A stretch of 43,175 bases of DNA, taken from positions 1-43,175 of the IMG/VR virus record IMGVR_UViG_3300025899_000001. One strand, 5' to 3'. This stretch comes from a virus. The notes below the pieces were generated by a model. It saw only the letters and a program-made list of their open reading frames with translations. It did no database searches and was not told the DNA's origin. Of the stretch, positions 30,049 through 37,566 are shown piece after piece. Each line of letters starts with the position of its first letter. Within the stretch, counting starts at the first letter, position 1. The position numbers and the translations under genes are program-made.

Positions 30049-30267
30049 CTACAACAGATTCTTGTAGCGCCTCGTCATGCAGCCGCACTCAACGACAAGC
30101 TCGGGATCGGTCTCGTTGTTCGCCGCACGGACGCCATCGGGGATCCCCCGGGCGTGGCAGCGGAGGCAGTAGAGGGACAGACCTAGGCGACGGAGGACGG
30201 GCTCGATCGCCATCAGGAGTTGGATCTCCTTCCGGGTCATCTCCATCCGCTCGATCTCAGTCGGCAT
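30049..30267 (-). CDS. Small zinc-ribbon protein, 72 aa
   Basis: The 72-residue product has a helical N-terminus (TRKEIQLLMAIEPVLRRLG) and two cysteine pairs, CLRC (residues 34-37) and CGC near residue 62, that fit a zinc ribbon. The ATG at 30267 overlaps the previous gene by 11 bases. Small ribbons next to scaffold genes are common, but their role is unknown. Confidence 0.58.
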   Translation of the reverse strand: MPTEIERMEMTRKEIQLLMAIEPVLRRLGLSLYCLRCHARGIPDGVRAANNETDPELVVECGCMTRRYKNLL

Positions 30268-30670
30268 GAGGCTCCCCATCTGGCGGTACCTTGAATCCGT
30301 CGAGCCGCTCGGTGATCGACATCTCCAGGCTGTCGAGTTCGGCGTCGGGATCCGGGGGCAGCGTCTTGGCCGCACGGCTCACGAGTTCGATCGCGTTCCT
30401 GAGCGACTCAGGACTGATCGTGTCCCAGTTCGACGTGAGCCTCGATCCGTCCCGATGACGCACTGCATCGACCAGCCCGCGCTCTTTCATGATCCGCTGG
30501 CGTTCGGTCTCGGAGTACACGCGCACCGGCTCGGGCCCGAGGTTTTCAATCAACTGCCCACCGGGGATCGAGTCGGAGATCACGGTGACGCGTCCAGGCC
30601 CGTGCGGGCAAAACGGCCAGTCGCCCACTTCCAACAGCAACCCACAGCAGTCGCAGACCGTCAGTCGCAT
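30257..30670 (-). CDS. FmdB-like zinc-ribbon protein, 137 aa
   Basis: The N-terminus reads VCDCCGLLLEVGDWPFCPHG, a CxxC...CPH ribbon like FmdB/regulatory zinc-ribbon proteins found in phage head modules. The remainder is charged and helical (VYSETERQRIMKERGLVDAV). The ATG at 30670 was chosen over a GTG at 30679. It overlaps the 72-residue ribbon gene by 11 bases. The two ribbons may act together in head assembly or late regulation. Confidence 0.6.
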   Translation of the reverse strand: MRLTVCDCCGLLLEVGDWPFCPHGPGRVTVISDSIPGGQLIENLGPEPVRVYSETERQRIMKERGLVDAVRHRDGSRLTSNWDTISPESLRNAIELVSRAAKTLPPDPDAELDSLEMSITERLDGFKVPPDGEPHAD

Positions 30671-30778
30671 CAGGTACACTCGATCGAAGAGGAGGGTCCG
30701 TCAGCCGCTTACGTCACCGGGGCAGCGACGTTTCCCAACAGCAGTCACGGGCCCGCCCTCACTTGCCCCCCGATAACT

Positions 30779-30816
30779 CAACGCCCCGAATCTCCCCCGT
30801 TCGGGACCAGACGGGT
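30779..30816 (-). ncRNA. Repeated intergenic element, predicted H-type pseudoknot, copy B
   Basis: This is the second copy of the element at 3023-3060, again in the sense strand and between genes (50 bases past the stop at 30867). Stem 1 is CCCGT (30815-30811) with ACGGG (30800-30796). Stem 2 is CCCGA (30805-30801) with TCGGG (30789-30785). Only three bases differ from copy A, and two of them exchange one base pair for another in stem 1. The surrounding 190 bases (30671-30866) hold no other feature that could be recognised. Confidence 0.55.
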
Positions 30817-30866
30817 TTCCACGAATCCCAGCCGGGAGCCACCCTTCTGCGATTCGATGGGAGCCG

Positions 30867-31376
30867 TCAGAACCGCACGCGCACGGTCACTTGTCGGCCA
30901 TCCGCGTTGACGGCCACACGTTCCCCGCCGTAGATCATCAACCCGACGCCGACGCCGACTGTGGCGACTCCAGCGGCGAGCAAATTGTGCGACACCTGAC
31001 ACGGCGCAATCGCCAGCCGCGTGAGGATCGGATCGGTGCCGCACGGAGCCGTGGGATAGCCGACGATCGCCGATTCCTGCGCCCACGTCATCGAGCCAAT
31101 CGCAAACGCGGCCCCGGCCCCGACCAACGCGGCTCCGGTCCAGAACAGCGGCTTGGAGCGCATCTCGTAGTGGATCACCGGCACGATCACAGGCGGCGTA
31201 CACGGCGCGGGCGCAGGAGCCGCAAAAGGACACGGCGGCAGGGGCCCGTCGCACGGCACCATCTGCGTACAGGTGCGCTCGTGCAGGTACGTCGGGGTCA
31301 CCACTTGCTCGGGGACCGATTGCGCCAGCACGGGGACTGCGAGACTCCAGAGGGCGAGTACGAGAAGGCTACGCAT
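30867..31376 (-). CDS. Secreted/membrane protein with signal peptide, 169 aa
   Basis: A signal peptide is evident (residues 1-19: LLVLALWSLAVPVLAQS, cleavage after AQ). A Cys/Pro-rich loop follows (CTQMVPCDGPLPPCPF), then two hydrophobic segments near 77-98 (FWTGAALVGAGAAFAIGSM) and 130-150 (LLAAGVATVGVGVGLMIYGG). It would reach the periplasm or envelope. Beside a lipoprotein gene, it could be part of a superinfection-exclusion or lysis pair. Its place inside the head operon is unusual. Confidence 0.68.
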   Translation of the reverse strand: MRSLLVLALWSLAVPVLAQSVPEQVVTPTYLHERTCTQMVPCDGPLPPCPFAAPAPAPCTPPVIVPVIHYEMRSKPLFWTGAALVGAGAAFAIGSMTWAQESAIVGYPTAPCGTDPILTRLAIAPCQVSHNLLAAGVATVGVGVGLMIYGGERVAVNADGRQVTVRVRF

Positions 31377-31385
31377 ACGGGCTCC

Positions 31386-31796
31386 CTACGGGGTGAGATC
31401 GACCGTGCCGCTGGCGTCGGCCACATTGGTCGATCCGAGAAAGTTGTTGCTCGCCTCGCGAAAGAGTTGGCCGTCCACGAAAATCTGCGCGGTGATGGTC
31501 CCGCTGAAGGACGACTGCGCCTTCAGGAACACAAACAGCGTGGTGTGCGTGGTGCGGAAGGACGAGACCCACGGGACGCTCGTTTCCGTCATCGTGGTGC
31601 CGTCCTGCGCCGAGCCGTACGTGATGTCGGCCAGCGGGACGGTCCCGAGCACCCGGAACTCGATCGTGTGCGTGACCGGAACCGGCGTCGGCGCGGGCGT
31701 GTCGCTGGTGTCCTGGGGGACGACGTAGTTTTTGGTACACGCGGCCGTCAGGACGAGGGCCGCGAGCCCGAGCCATCGAAGTGGAGGGATCAGCAT
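31386..31796 (-). CDS. Phage-encoded lipoprotein, MmpS-like beta-sandwich, 136 aa
   Basis: A lipobox (LVLTAAC, Cys20) follows a hydrophobic signal segment, so the mature protein would be lipid-anchored. After a Pro/Thr linker, residues 42-120 read as a beta-sandwich with HTIEFRVLGTVPLADITYG, SVPWVSSF and GTITAQIFVDGQLFREASNN. This is close in pattern to the MmpS-type domain of bacterial lipoproteins. It may coat the infected cell and block further phage adsorption. It lies 30 bases downstream of the portal gene. Confidence 0.62.
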   Translation of the reverse strand: MLIPPLRWLGLAALVLTAACTKNYVVPQDTSDTPAPTPVPVTHTIEFRVLGTVPLADITYGSAQDGTTMTETSVPWVSSFRTTHTTLFVFLKAQSSFSGTITAQIFVDGQLFREASNNFLGSTNVADASGTVDLTP

Positions 31797-31826
31797 GGTC
31801 AGGCCCCTAGCAGCTTGTGTACCGTG

Positions 31827-34040
31827 TCACGCGTTCGGATCGGCGGCGAACGGACTTCCACCCCCAGGCAACTGCCCTGAGCGATCGGCCGCGTGCTTGG
31901 AGATGGGCTCGGTCTGTTCCGCCGCGCCTGGGTGCTCGGTGTCGCCCGGGCGTACCGAGTCTTTTGGCGGAGTGATGTCGTCAGGGAGCGATCCCATCGC
32001 TGTCGCTCGCCCCGCGAGGAGTACGGCGTTTTGCATCGTCTCCTGGCTGATCTGGTACCCCGACTGCTGGAGGATCTCGACGGCGAACGGGAATTGCGGA
32101 AGCCGAGGATCGAGATCCTGCGCCTGGATGCGGACCTGGACGTTGGGCTTGGGCGGGCCCTGCGGCGGCGGAGGCGCGACGAGCTTGTCGGGGTTGTAGC
32201 CCCACTTGGTCGCCAGCCGTCGAGCGAGTTCCATGCGGTTGATAAAGGGATCCCGAGCGGTGAGGTTGTAGAACGCGAGATCCTGTTGCCGGTCCTGCGC
32301 GGCATCGACGTGGACTTGGGAATCGGGGCGGATGGTGTACGCGAACCGGCCCGCGATCGTTTCCTTGTTCCACGAGACCCACAGTTTCGTGCCGTCGTCG
32401 CCCAGGATGTGCGTGGTCTGCTGGCGATCCGAGAAGCGTTGGATCAGGGCATCGAGCTTGCGAACCCCCGCGACGAAAAACTCGACCACCTTGGCCTGTT
32501 CCCCCGCGAGGCGCGTATCGACGGAGGACTGCATCGTCGCCACTTCGGTCGCGGTCCGCCGGGACTGATTCTGTGCGCCGGACTGATTGGGCCCCAGCGC
32601 GAGGGTGCGATCGATGTCGCGCTCGATGATCTCCTGGCCCGCGTAGGTCTCCTGGGAGAGGTTCGGTTTATTCCCCTGGAGCACCGGAGGCCGAGCGGCA
32701 TCGAGTCGCCCGCCCTCGACGGGGATCATCGGGCCGTACTTGCCGTTGGTGATCCGCTCGATCTTCTCGGGCGGGAGGATGTCCTCATCGTAGAAGGTGT
32801 ACGGGATCGAGGCGTCTCGCGACTTCAGCACCTGCCCTCGGTACTGATTGAGTTCGTCGGTGAGCGGGCGCGTCATCGCCGAGTCGGACGGGACGTGGTT
32901 GTCGTCCGGCACGTCGCGAAGCATGAGGACGTGGACGGGGTACCCCGGCATCGAGTCGCCCGTCAGACGCCCCTCCCGATCGAGGGACTGGTACGGGCAG
33001 TAGCGGTGCCGGACCTCGGCGTCGAGCCCCTGGAGAAACACGCACTCAACGACTCGCTTTGGGTGAAACGCGGTCGGGTTGAGCGTGGGCTCGTAGTAGT
33101 ACATCTGGATCCCCGAGACAAAGGGATCGTAGGTCTGCCCTGCGCCGACACCCCCGACTGTGTTGCGCTCGTCGCGCCGGATCGGGTTCGGGTCGTCCTT
33201 GGTCGCGCCTTTGTAATCGACCGGGATGCCCTCGCCGTACTCGCGACGAGCGGCCGAGAGCGGGATCTTGAACTTCACCGCGATCCACGGGGCTTTGTCG
33301 AAATCGGTCGATCGGAAGTCAGCCGGGATCATCAGCGACTTGGGCGACAGGCGGGACCAGAAGTACTCCTCGTACACCGGCACTTTCACGGTGATCGGAG
33401 CGCCCGTCATCGGGTCCGGCGTCTGCACGTCCTTGGTGTACGCGGTGTACCCGAGGTGCGTGACGCCCCAGCCAGCCGGGACGAGCACGTCGAGGATCGC
33501 CGCCTGGATGGTGCGTTTCGCGTTCACCCCGTCTGGCGAGAGCAGTTGATTGAGCACGGTCTGGTGCAGCGAGATCGCCGCCGAGAGTCGTTGCTCCTGG
33601 GTTGCGCCAGTCGGCAGCGGAACCGAGGACAAGACGAGATCCGAGAGTGGCTCGGTCGGGGTGAGTTGCACCTGCGCGGTGTCAAACCAGAGTTGCGCCT
33701 TTTTCTGCTCGGCCTGACGGAAATCGACGTTGGTGTTGACTTCGTAATCCTCGCGGTCTTTCGCGAGCGTCTCAGGCGGGGGCGCGTAGGCGTCGAGGTT
33801 CTTTTTCCACAACGGCGCGTACCGATCCGTCTCCTGATCGGACGCGGTGAACCAGGACTTGATCGCCCCGCGCTGATCCTCGGTGAGAGGCGGCAGGGTG
33901 AGCGATTCGGGATCGGGCGCTGGAGCGGCGACGGGCCCTGCGCCTCCCATAGGTGGAAGCGCAGGAACACCCATGGCAGACGGTTCCGTCGCCGCCCCAC
34001 CTGGAGGCGGCATCGGCGGTGCGAGCGTCGGTGGGTACAT
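31827..34040 (-). CDS. Portal protein, 737 aa
   Basis: Length (737) and position between the large terminase and the head genes match P22-type portals. The N-terminal 60 residues are Pro/Ala-rich. The core includes DREDYEVNTNVDFRQAEQKK (clip-stem region), WGVTHLGYTAYTKDVQ, and a long helical C-terminal half with ERDIDRTLALGPNQSGAQNQ and RRTATEVATMQSSVDTRLAG, typical of portal wing and stem helices. The portal forms the dodecameric vertex through which DNA is packaged. Its ATG overlaps the terminase stop (TGATG). Confidence 0.88.
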   Translation of the reverse strand: MYPPTLAPPMPPPGGAATEPSAMGVPALPPMGGAGPVAAPAPDPESLTLPPLTEDQRGAIKSWFTASDQETDRYAPLWKKNLDAYAPPPETLAKDREDYEVNTNVDFRQAEQKKAQLWFDTAQVQLTPTEPLSDLVLSSVPLPTGATQEQRLSAAISLHQTVLNQLLSPDGVNAKRTIQAAILDVLVPAGWGVTHLGYTAYTKDVQTPDPMTGAPITVKVPVYEEYFWSRLSPKSLMIPADFRSTDFDKAPWIAVKFKIPLSAARREYGEGIPVDYKGATKDDPNPIRRDERNTVGGVGAGQTYDPFVSGIQMYYYEPTLNPTAFHPKRVVECVFLQGLDAEVRHRYCPYQSLDREGRLTGDSMPGYPVHVLMLRDVPDDNHVPSDSAMTRPLTDELNQYRGQVLKSRDASIPYTFYDEDILPPEKIERITNGKYGPMIPVEGGRLDAARPPVLQGNKPNLSQETYAGQEIIERDIDRTLALGPNQSGAQNQSRRTATEVATMQSSVDTRLAGEQAKVVEFFVAGVRKLDALIQRFSDRQQTTHILGDDGTKLWVSWNKETIAGRFAYTIRPDSQVHVDAAQDRQQDLAFYNLTARDPFINRMELARRLATKWGYNPDKLVAPPPPQGPPKPNVQVRIQAQDLDPRLPQFPFAVEILQQSGYQISQETMQNAVLLAGRATAMGSLPDDITPPKDSVRPGDTEHPGAAEQTEPISKHAADRSGQLPGGGSPFAADPNA

Positions 34041-35671
34041 CAGCGTTTCGCCGGACTTCGCCGCCAGTACCGCGAGCCGGGATGGCGATCGCCTTTGGTG
34101 CGAAGGTAGCCGATGGTGTCGGGGGCGAAGGTTGATTGCAAGGGAGTCCTCGCCGGAGTCGGCCGACTCATCACGCCATAGCGCAAGGCGTCAGCCGCGT
34201 GATCGTCGCCCTCGGTGTTCACGTCCTCGGGGTCTTTCGCGTCACTGATGAGGCCAGGAAGGGTGCGCCGGAGGTACCGACAGGACGGGTCGATCGTCAG
34301 CCAGGGCCGACCGTCAGGGGCTTTCGAGAACCAGTGTCGAAGCCGTTGCCACCCGAGATTGCGAGCGTTGTCTCCCGGCTGGCAGGGGACGTGCGCTCGG
34401 GCAAAGGTCTCGGCGACGGATTCCCCGACGTGCCCCGTTTTCGAGAAGGTCGAGGGGTCCATCGTGGTGTAGATCGCTTTCCAGCCGTGATCTTTGGTCT
34501 CGCGATCGACGTGTTCGGCGACATCCGCCGCGAGGGTCTGTTGAAAGCGGTACTCGTGCGCGACGTGGACGTGGCCGTCAGGGAGAATCGCGAGCCAGAG
34601 ACAGCACCCGGGCGCGTTGTACCCCCAATCGAGGGCTCTCAGGATGCGCGTATCGCGAGGGATGTCGATCCGCTCGATGTGGCCTCCGTTTGACACGTCG
34701 CGATCGGAGAACTCCGGGAAAAACTGCCCCGTGATCGCGGACCAGTCCCCGTTGAGGAGTTGATCGCGGCGTTGGGGCGGGAGCGGCCCGAGTCGTTTTT
34801 CGTAGGTCCGAAAGGTGCCATCGGGATCCATCAGGTACGGGTTGTCGTACAGCCGCGCCGGGATGTAGATGAAATCGTCGGGGTCGTAAAAGGGATCATC
34901 GTCCCGCGAGATCGTTTTCGTGATCCAGCGATCAACGACGTACAGCGTGTGTGCCCCGCCCGGGTTGGAGGTACAGCGGACGAGTGCCGTGACTCCCTCC
35001 TTAGAGCTACGCGCACGAGACATGATCTCGTTGGCCTGGGACTGCTCCAGGGTCGCGAGTTCGTCAATATCGATGCAGTCATATTCGATCGAGAGGAAGC
35101 GGAGTTCGTCACCCGGGTGTTGGCAGTGCCCGCCTCGGATCAGGGAACCGTTGGGAAAGCGGATCTCGTTTTCGACCACGCGCCCGCCAAACGGGGTGAC
35201 TTCGGTGCGGGCGAGATCGAGGTGGTGCTCGAAAAGCTCAGTGGCGAGTCGCCGCATGAGGAGCACGCGGTACCCGGGCAGCGTGAGGCAGCGTTTGTAC
35301 GCATCCCAGCGTAGACCCGTCGATTTCGAGCCTCCAGCGGCCCCGCCCCACAGGACGTTCGGGGTCGTCGCGTTGTGGAGGAGCACCTGTTTGGGGGTGG
35401 GCAGGTACAACCACCGCGTCGGCCCATCGGTGACCTTCCCGCGCTTATCGACGGCGGGGATCCCGACGCCGTACGTCTCCCGATCGCGGCGGTACTGCGC
35501 GATCTGTGCCGGGGTCCAGTGCGAGAGCGTGAGCCAGTGCGTCCAGTGCGCCCACGTCCAGCGCGAAACGTGCGGCCACGCCTGGGTACCATCAAGCGGG
35601 GGGAAGTACGTGACGCCAGGAACGAGATCCCCAGCGGAGACGGCAGCTTTGAGCGGCGAAGAGGAACGCAT
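34040..35671 (-). CDS. terL: Terminase large subunit, 543 aa
   Basis: The ATPase has Walker A GGAAGGSKS (residues 109-117) and Walker B CIDIDELATLEQ near 200. The C-terminal RNase H-like nuclease shows ALDWGYNAPG and later DDHAADALRYG, each carrying acidic metal ligands. TerL drives DNA packaging and cuts concatemers. The ATG at 35671 has GGAGGGGAG upstream. The first 80 residues are Trp/His-rich (WTWAHWTHWLTLSHWT), an unusual N-terminal extension. It overlaps the portal gene by one base. Confidence 0.96.
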   Translation of the reverse strand: MRSSSPLKAAVSAGDLVPGVTYFPPLDGTQAWPHVSRWTWAHWTHWLTLSHWTPAQIAQYRRDRETYGVGIPAVDKRGKVTDGPTRWLYLPTPKQVLLHNATTPNVLWGGAAGGSKSTGLRWDAYKRCLTLPGYRVLLMRRLATELFEHHLDLARTEVTPFGGRVVENEIRFPNGSLIRGGHCQHPGDELRFLSIEYDCIDIDELATLEQSQANEIMSRARSSKEGVTALVRCTSNPGGAHTLYVVDRWITKTISRDDDPFYDPDDFIYIPARLYDNPYLMDPDGTFRTYEKRLGPLPPQRRDQLLNGDWSAITGQFFPEFSDRDVSNGGHIERIDIPRDTRILRALDWGYNAPGCCLWLAILPDGHVHVAHEYRFQQTLAADVAEHVDRETKDHGWKAIYTTMDPSTFSKTGHVGESVAETFARAHVPCQPGDNARNLGWQRLRHWFSKAPDGRPWLTIDPSCRYLRRTLPGLISDAKDPEDVNTEGDDHAADALRYGVMSRPTPARTPLQSTFAPDTIGYLRTKGDRHPGSRYWRRSPAKR

Positions 35672-35698
35672 CGGCGCTCCCCTCCGCAGGATGTGTAC

Positions 35699-35971
35699 CT
35701 AGTTCGGGATGACGTTGGCCTCGCCCTGGATCGACTGGAGTTGCTCGACCGAGTTCCAGCACCCCGCCGCGTACAAGATCACCATCGAGACTTCCTCGTC
35801 GCTGTTGACGCGGGTGATCATCAGGGACTGGTGCTCATCGATCGAGCACATGGCGTTGTGGAAGGTACGCGGGGTACCGTCTCCGAGGACGACGACAAGG
35901 GTGGAGCCGGGAAAGCGATCGATGCGGCGGATCTTCGGTTCAGATTGCTTTCGGGGTTTCGCTGATGGCAT
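35699..35971 (-). CDS. Small hypothetical protein before terL, 90 aa
   Basis: A basic N-terminus (PSAKPRKQSEPKIRRIDRF) precedes a compact beta-rich domain (STLVVVLGDGTPRTFHNAM) and a C-terminal helix. GAGGAGATCACC supports the ATG at 35971. The family is unknown. It sits between the palindrome at 36034-36071 and the terminase, so it could be a packaging accessory or regulator. Confidence 0.62.
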   Translation of the reverse strand: MPSAKPRKQSEPKIRRIDRFPGSTLVVVLGDGTPRTFHNAMCSIDEHQSLMITRVNSDEEVSMVILYAAGCWNSVEQLQSIQGEANVIPN

Positions 35972-36032
35972 GGTGATCTCCTCGGGGCGCGGGTGTTTCT
36001 TACCCTTTCCTCGCTCGCGCCTCGGGAGACAA

Positions 36033-36072
36033 GGCACGGTGCGTACCAGTGATTGCCGGTACGCACCGTGCG
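36033..36072. promoter_or_regulatory. 14-bp perfect palindrome with two back-to-back GGTACGCA elements
   Basis: GCACGGTGCGTACC (36034-36047) and its exact complement (36058-36071) flank 10 bases. Each arm contains GGTACGCACCGTGC, a relative of the element CGGTACGCAACCTGCT, pointing away from the other. It lies in the gap between the genes at 36081 and 35971. It could be a bidirectional promoter, a dimer operator or a transcribed hairpin. No T run follows, so it is not an intrinsic terminator. Confidence 0.6.
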
Positions 36073-36080
36073 CTCGGGGC

Positions 36081-36335
36081 TTACTCCTCGTCCTCCCTGG
36101 ATCGGCCGATCAGCGGCTCCTCATCCACGAACGTCACCTTGCCCCACGTCCCGGGCGCGTAGATTTCCGAGATGCGCCCTCGGTAGAAGAGCATCAACGC
36201 CGCGCCGGGGGTGACCGTGAACGAGGTGATCACCAGCGGCTCGGTGTGCCACGCACTCGGGATGTCGGCTTGGTCGGCAGGACGGCAGAGGAGGAGGATG
36301 TTCTTGGCGGTGGCGGGTGGTTTTTTTGGGCTCAC
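36081..36335 (-). CDS. Small hypothetical protein, 84 aa
   Basis: The GTG start at 36335 has a perfect AAGGAGG ribosome site. Residues 1-12 are Lys/Pro-rich. The rest is a compact beta-rich domain (NILLLCRPADQADIPSAW, ALMLFYRGRISEIYAP) ending in an acidic tail. No family is recognised. It is the first gene after the long noncoding stretch beside the small terminase and probably depends on the promoter at 36427-36455. Confidence 0.62.
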   Translation of the reverse strand: MSPKKPPATAKNILLLCRPADQADIPSAWHTEPLVITSFTVTPGAALMLFYRGRISEIYAPGTWGKVTFVDEEPLIGRSREDEE

Positions 36336-36901
36336 GAGAGACCTCCTTGGTCGGGTCCGCCCGTGTGCAGGGTGAGTGCCAGTTGGCATGGCGGTACTAC
36401 ATGCTTCTTGTATCAACTAGTGCCTAAATGTACGTACCTTTATTAGGTATAGCAAACCATGGTCGAGCCGTATACGTTTTCGCGTGTACGACGGTGTTTG
36501 TGAGGGTGCGCCGGTACTAGTAAGAATTAGTAGTAAGGCGGATCGTCGTTTTCTCGCATTTTTCCGTATGCACCTCAGCCATACGGAATCCTTTCTGAAA
36601 ATTGATCGCCCTTTGGAGTCCCAGGCATTTTGTGGGGTGAGTACTTTGTCGCCGCCAGGAGCCTGGGGGGAGGGTGCCCCGGCTCGGCGAGGCGAAGCTC
36701 AAATGTCGGTTCGCTCGCCCTTGGGCGACTCGACGCGGGCGCGGGCTCGGCTGGCGCGGGCTCGCAGTACTCGGGATACTTTGTAGTATTCCCCTAACCT
36801 ATTGTAAACACTACACTTGCGAGCACACCTCAAGCGAGGTGCGACACCTATTGCACGCGTGCAGGTGTGCGATCGACGTGTGCGATCGGCGATCGGGCGA
36901 G
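36336..36901. other. 566-bp noncoding, AT-richer region beside the small terminase (candidate pac/cos or control region)
   Basis: No convincing gene is present. Features seen: a sigma-70-type promoter (36427-36455, minus); an inverted repeat TTCCGTATG/CATACGGAA (36562-36570, 36580-36588); a near-palindrome GGGATACT/AGTATTCCC (36773-36794); a hairpin CACCTC-AAGC-GAGGTG (36826-36841); and the 12-bp palindrome TGCACGCGTGCA (36852-36863) inside CACCT/AGGTG. A 21-codon frame on the minus strand (36517-36582) has a good GAAAGGA site but cannot be confirmed. Packaging sites usually lie at or near terS, which makes this the best place for one. Confidence 0.5.
36427..36455 (-). promoter_or_regulatory. 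Sigma-70-type promoter for the terminase-portal genes
   Basis: Leftward, TTGCTA (36455-36450), a 17-base spacer and TACATT (36432-36427) give 4 of 6 matches in each box, in an AT-rich patch. The predicted start is about 85 bases before the gene at 36335. It may add a second, unregulated input to the late arm. Confidence 0.4.
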
Positions 36902-37450
36902 TTATTCCCCGCGATCGGGCTCATTTCCGGCCGGAGCGGGCTCGGGCTCGGCGAGGTTTACGGGCTCGGCGAGGTTCTCGCCGTCGATCGCACGTTCGGC
37001 CGTACGTGGTACCTCGCCGACGAGCACGGTACTTCCGGGCATTCCGGGCAGGGGAGAGTTAATGATCACGACGGCTGGACCATTGCCACGGGACGTATCC
37101 GGGAGAGGTTCAATGGAGCCCGCATGGAGCAACCAATCGCGTGCGGGCCGATGGTCACCTTTCGTACCGGCGATCTTGCTCGCACGGATCCAATCCTTCA
37201 GGACAGGTGCAGCGTATGCGGCCATAAGATCGGCCGCGTTTTTCCCCGCTGCGATTACTGCTAACCTCGCCGTTTCAATGTTGACTCCGCAGTACTCCGC
37301 CAGTTTGCCGTGACTCCAATCAGGATGTAGGCGATGCGTTTCGAGTAAGTAGTAACGATCGGCCAAAGTTAGACGTTTCCCCGGACCACGGCGAGCCCGA
37401 GCCCGTACTACCTCGGGTTTGGTACGCTTCGGGTGTCGGTTTTCCGACAT
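36902..37450 (-). CDS. Putative terminase small subunit, 182 aa
   Basis: An N-terminal basic stretch (residues 1-25) is followed by a helix-turn-helix (WSHGKLAEYCGVNIETARLA, about 45-65). A helical oligomerisation region then reads AADLMAAYAAPVLKDWIRAS and KGDHRPARDWLLHAGSIEPL. The last pattern, a GDHRxARxxLLxxGxIxP segment, is common in phage small terminases. These proteins bind pac/cos DNA and recruit TerL. A C-terminal Glu/Pro repeat follows. It is the first gene of the leftward arm and follows the best sigma-54-like element by about 100 bases. Confidence 0.68.
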   Translation of the reverse strand: MSENRHPKRTKPEVVRARARRGPGKRLTLADRYYLLETHRLHPDWSHGKLAEYCGVNIETARLAVIAAGKNAADLMAAYAAPVLKDWIRASKIAGTKGDHRPARDWLLHAGSIEPLPDTSRGNGPAVVIINSPLPGMPGSTVLVGEVPRTAERAIDGENLAEPVNLAEPEPAPAGNEPDRGE

Positions 37451-37550
37451 GGCAAGATCCTCCCCGATTACAGTGATATTTCTGTCTATTTCCTACAATT
37501 CCTGTTACTCTAGACGTTCGGCCAATACCGGCCGATCGTCCGGAGGTTCT

Positions 37551-37566
37551 AGCAGGTGCCGTACCA
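37551..37566 (-). promoter_or_regulatory. Sigma-54-like promoter of the late arm, TGGTACGGCACCTGCT
   Basis: This is the closest match in the genome to the sigma-54 form TGGCACG-N4-TTGCW, with correct GG-N10-GC spacing. It points leftward to the small terminase gene, with about 90 leader bases. It overlaps the GTG start codon of the divergent gene at 37556, so activity of one arm could affect the other. Confidence 0.6.

Noticed and set aside
31893-34109. 738-codon open frame on the plus strand opposite the portal
   Set aside because: It is the antisense of a well-supported portal gene, has an Arg/Gly-rich composition and no ribosome site. It arises from high GC.
36674-37264. 196-codon open frame on the plus strand with a Cys-containing tail
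   Set aside because: It overlaps the small terminase gene in antisense, has no ribosome site, and its first half is low-complexity.
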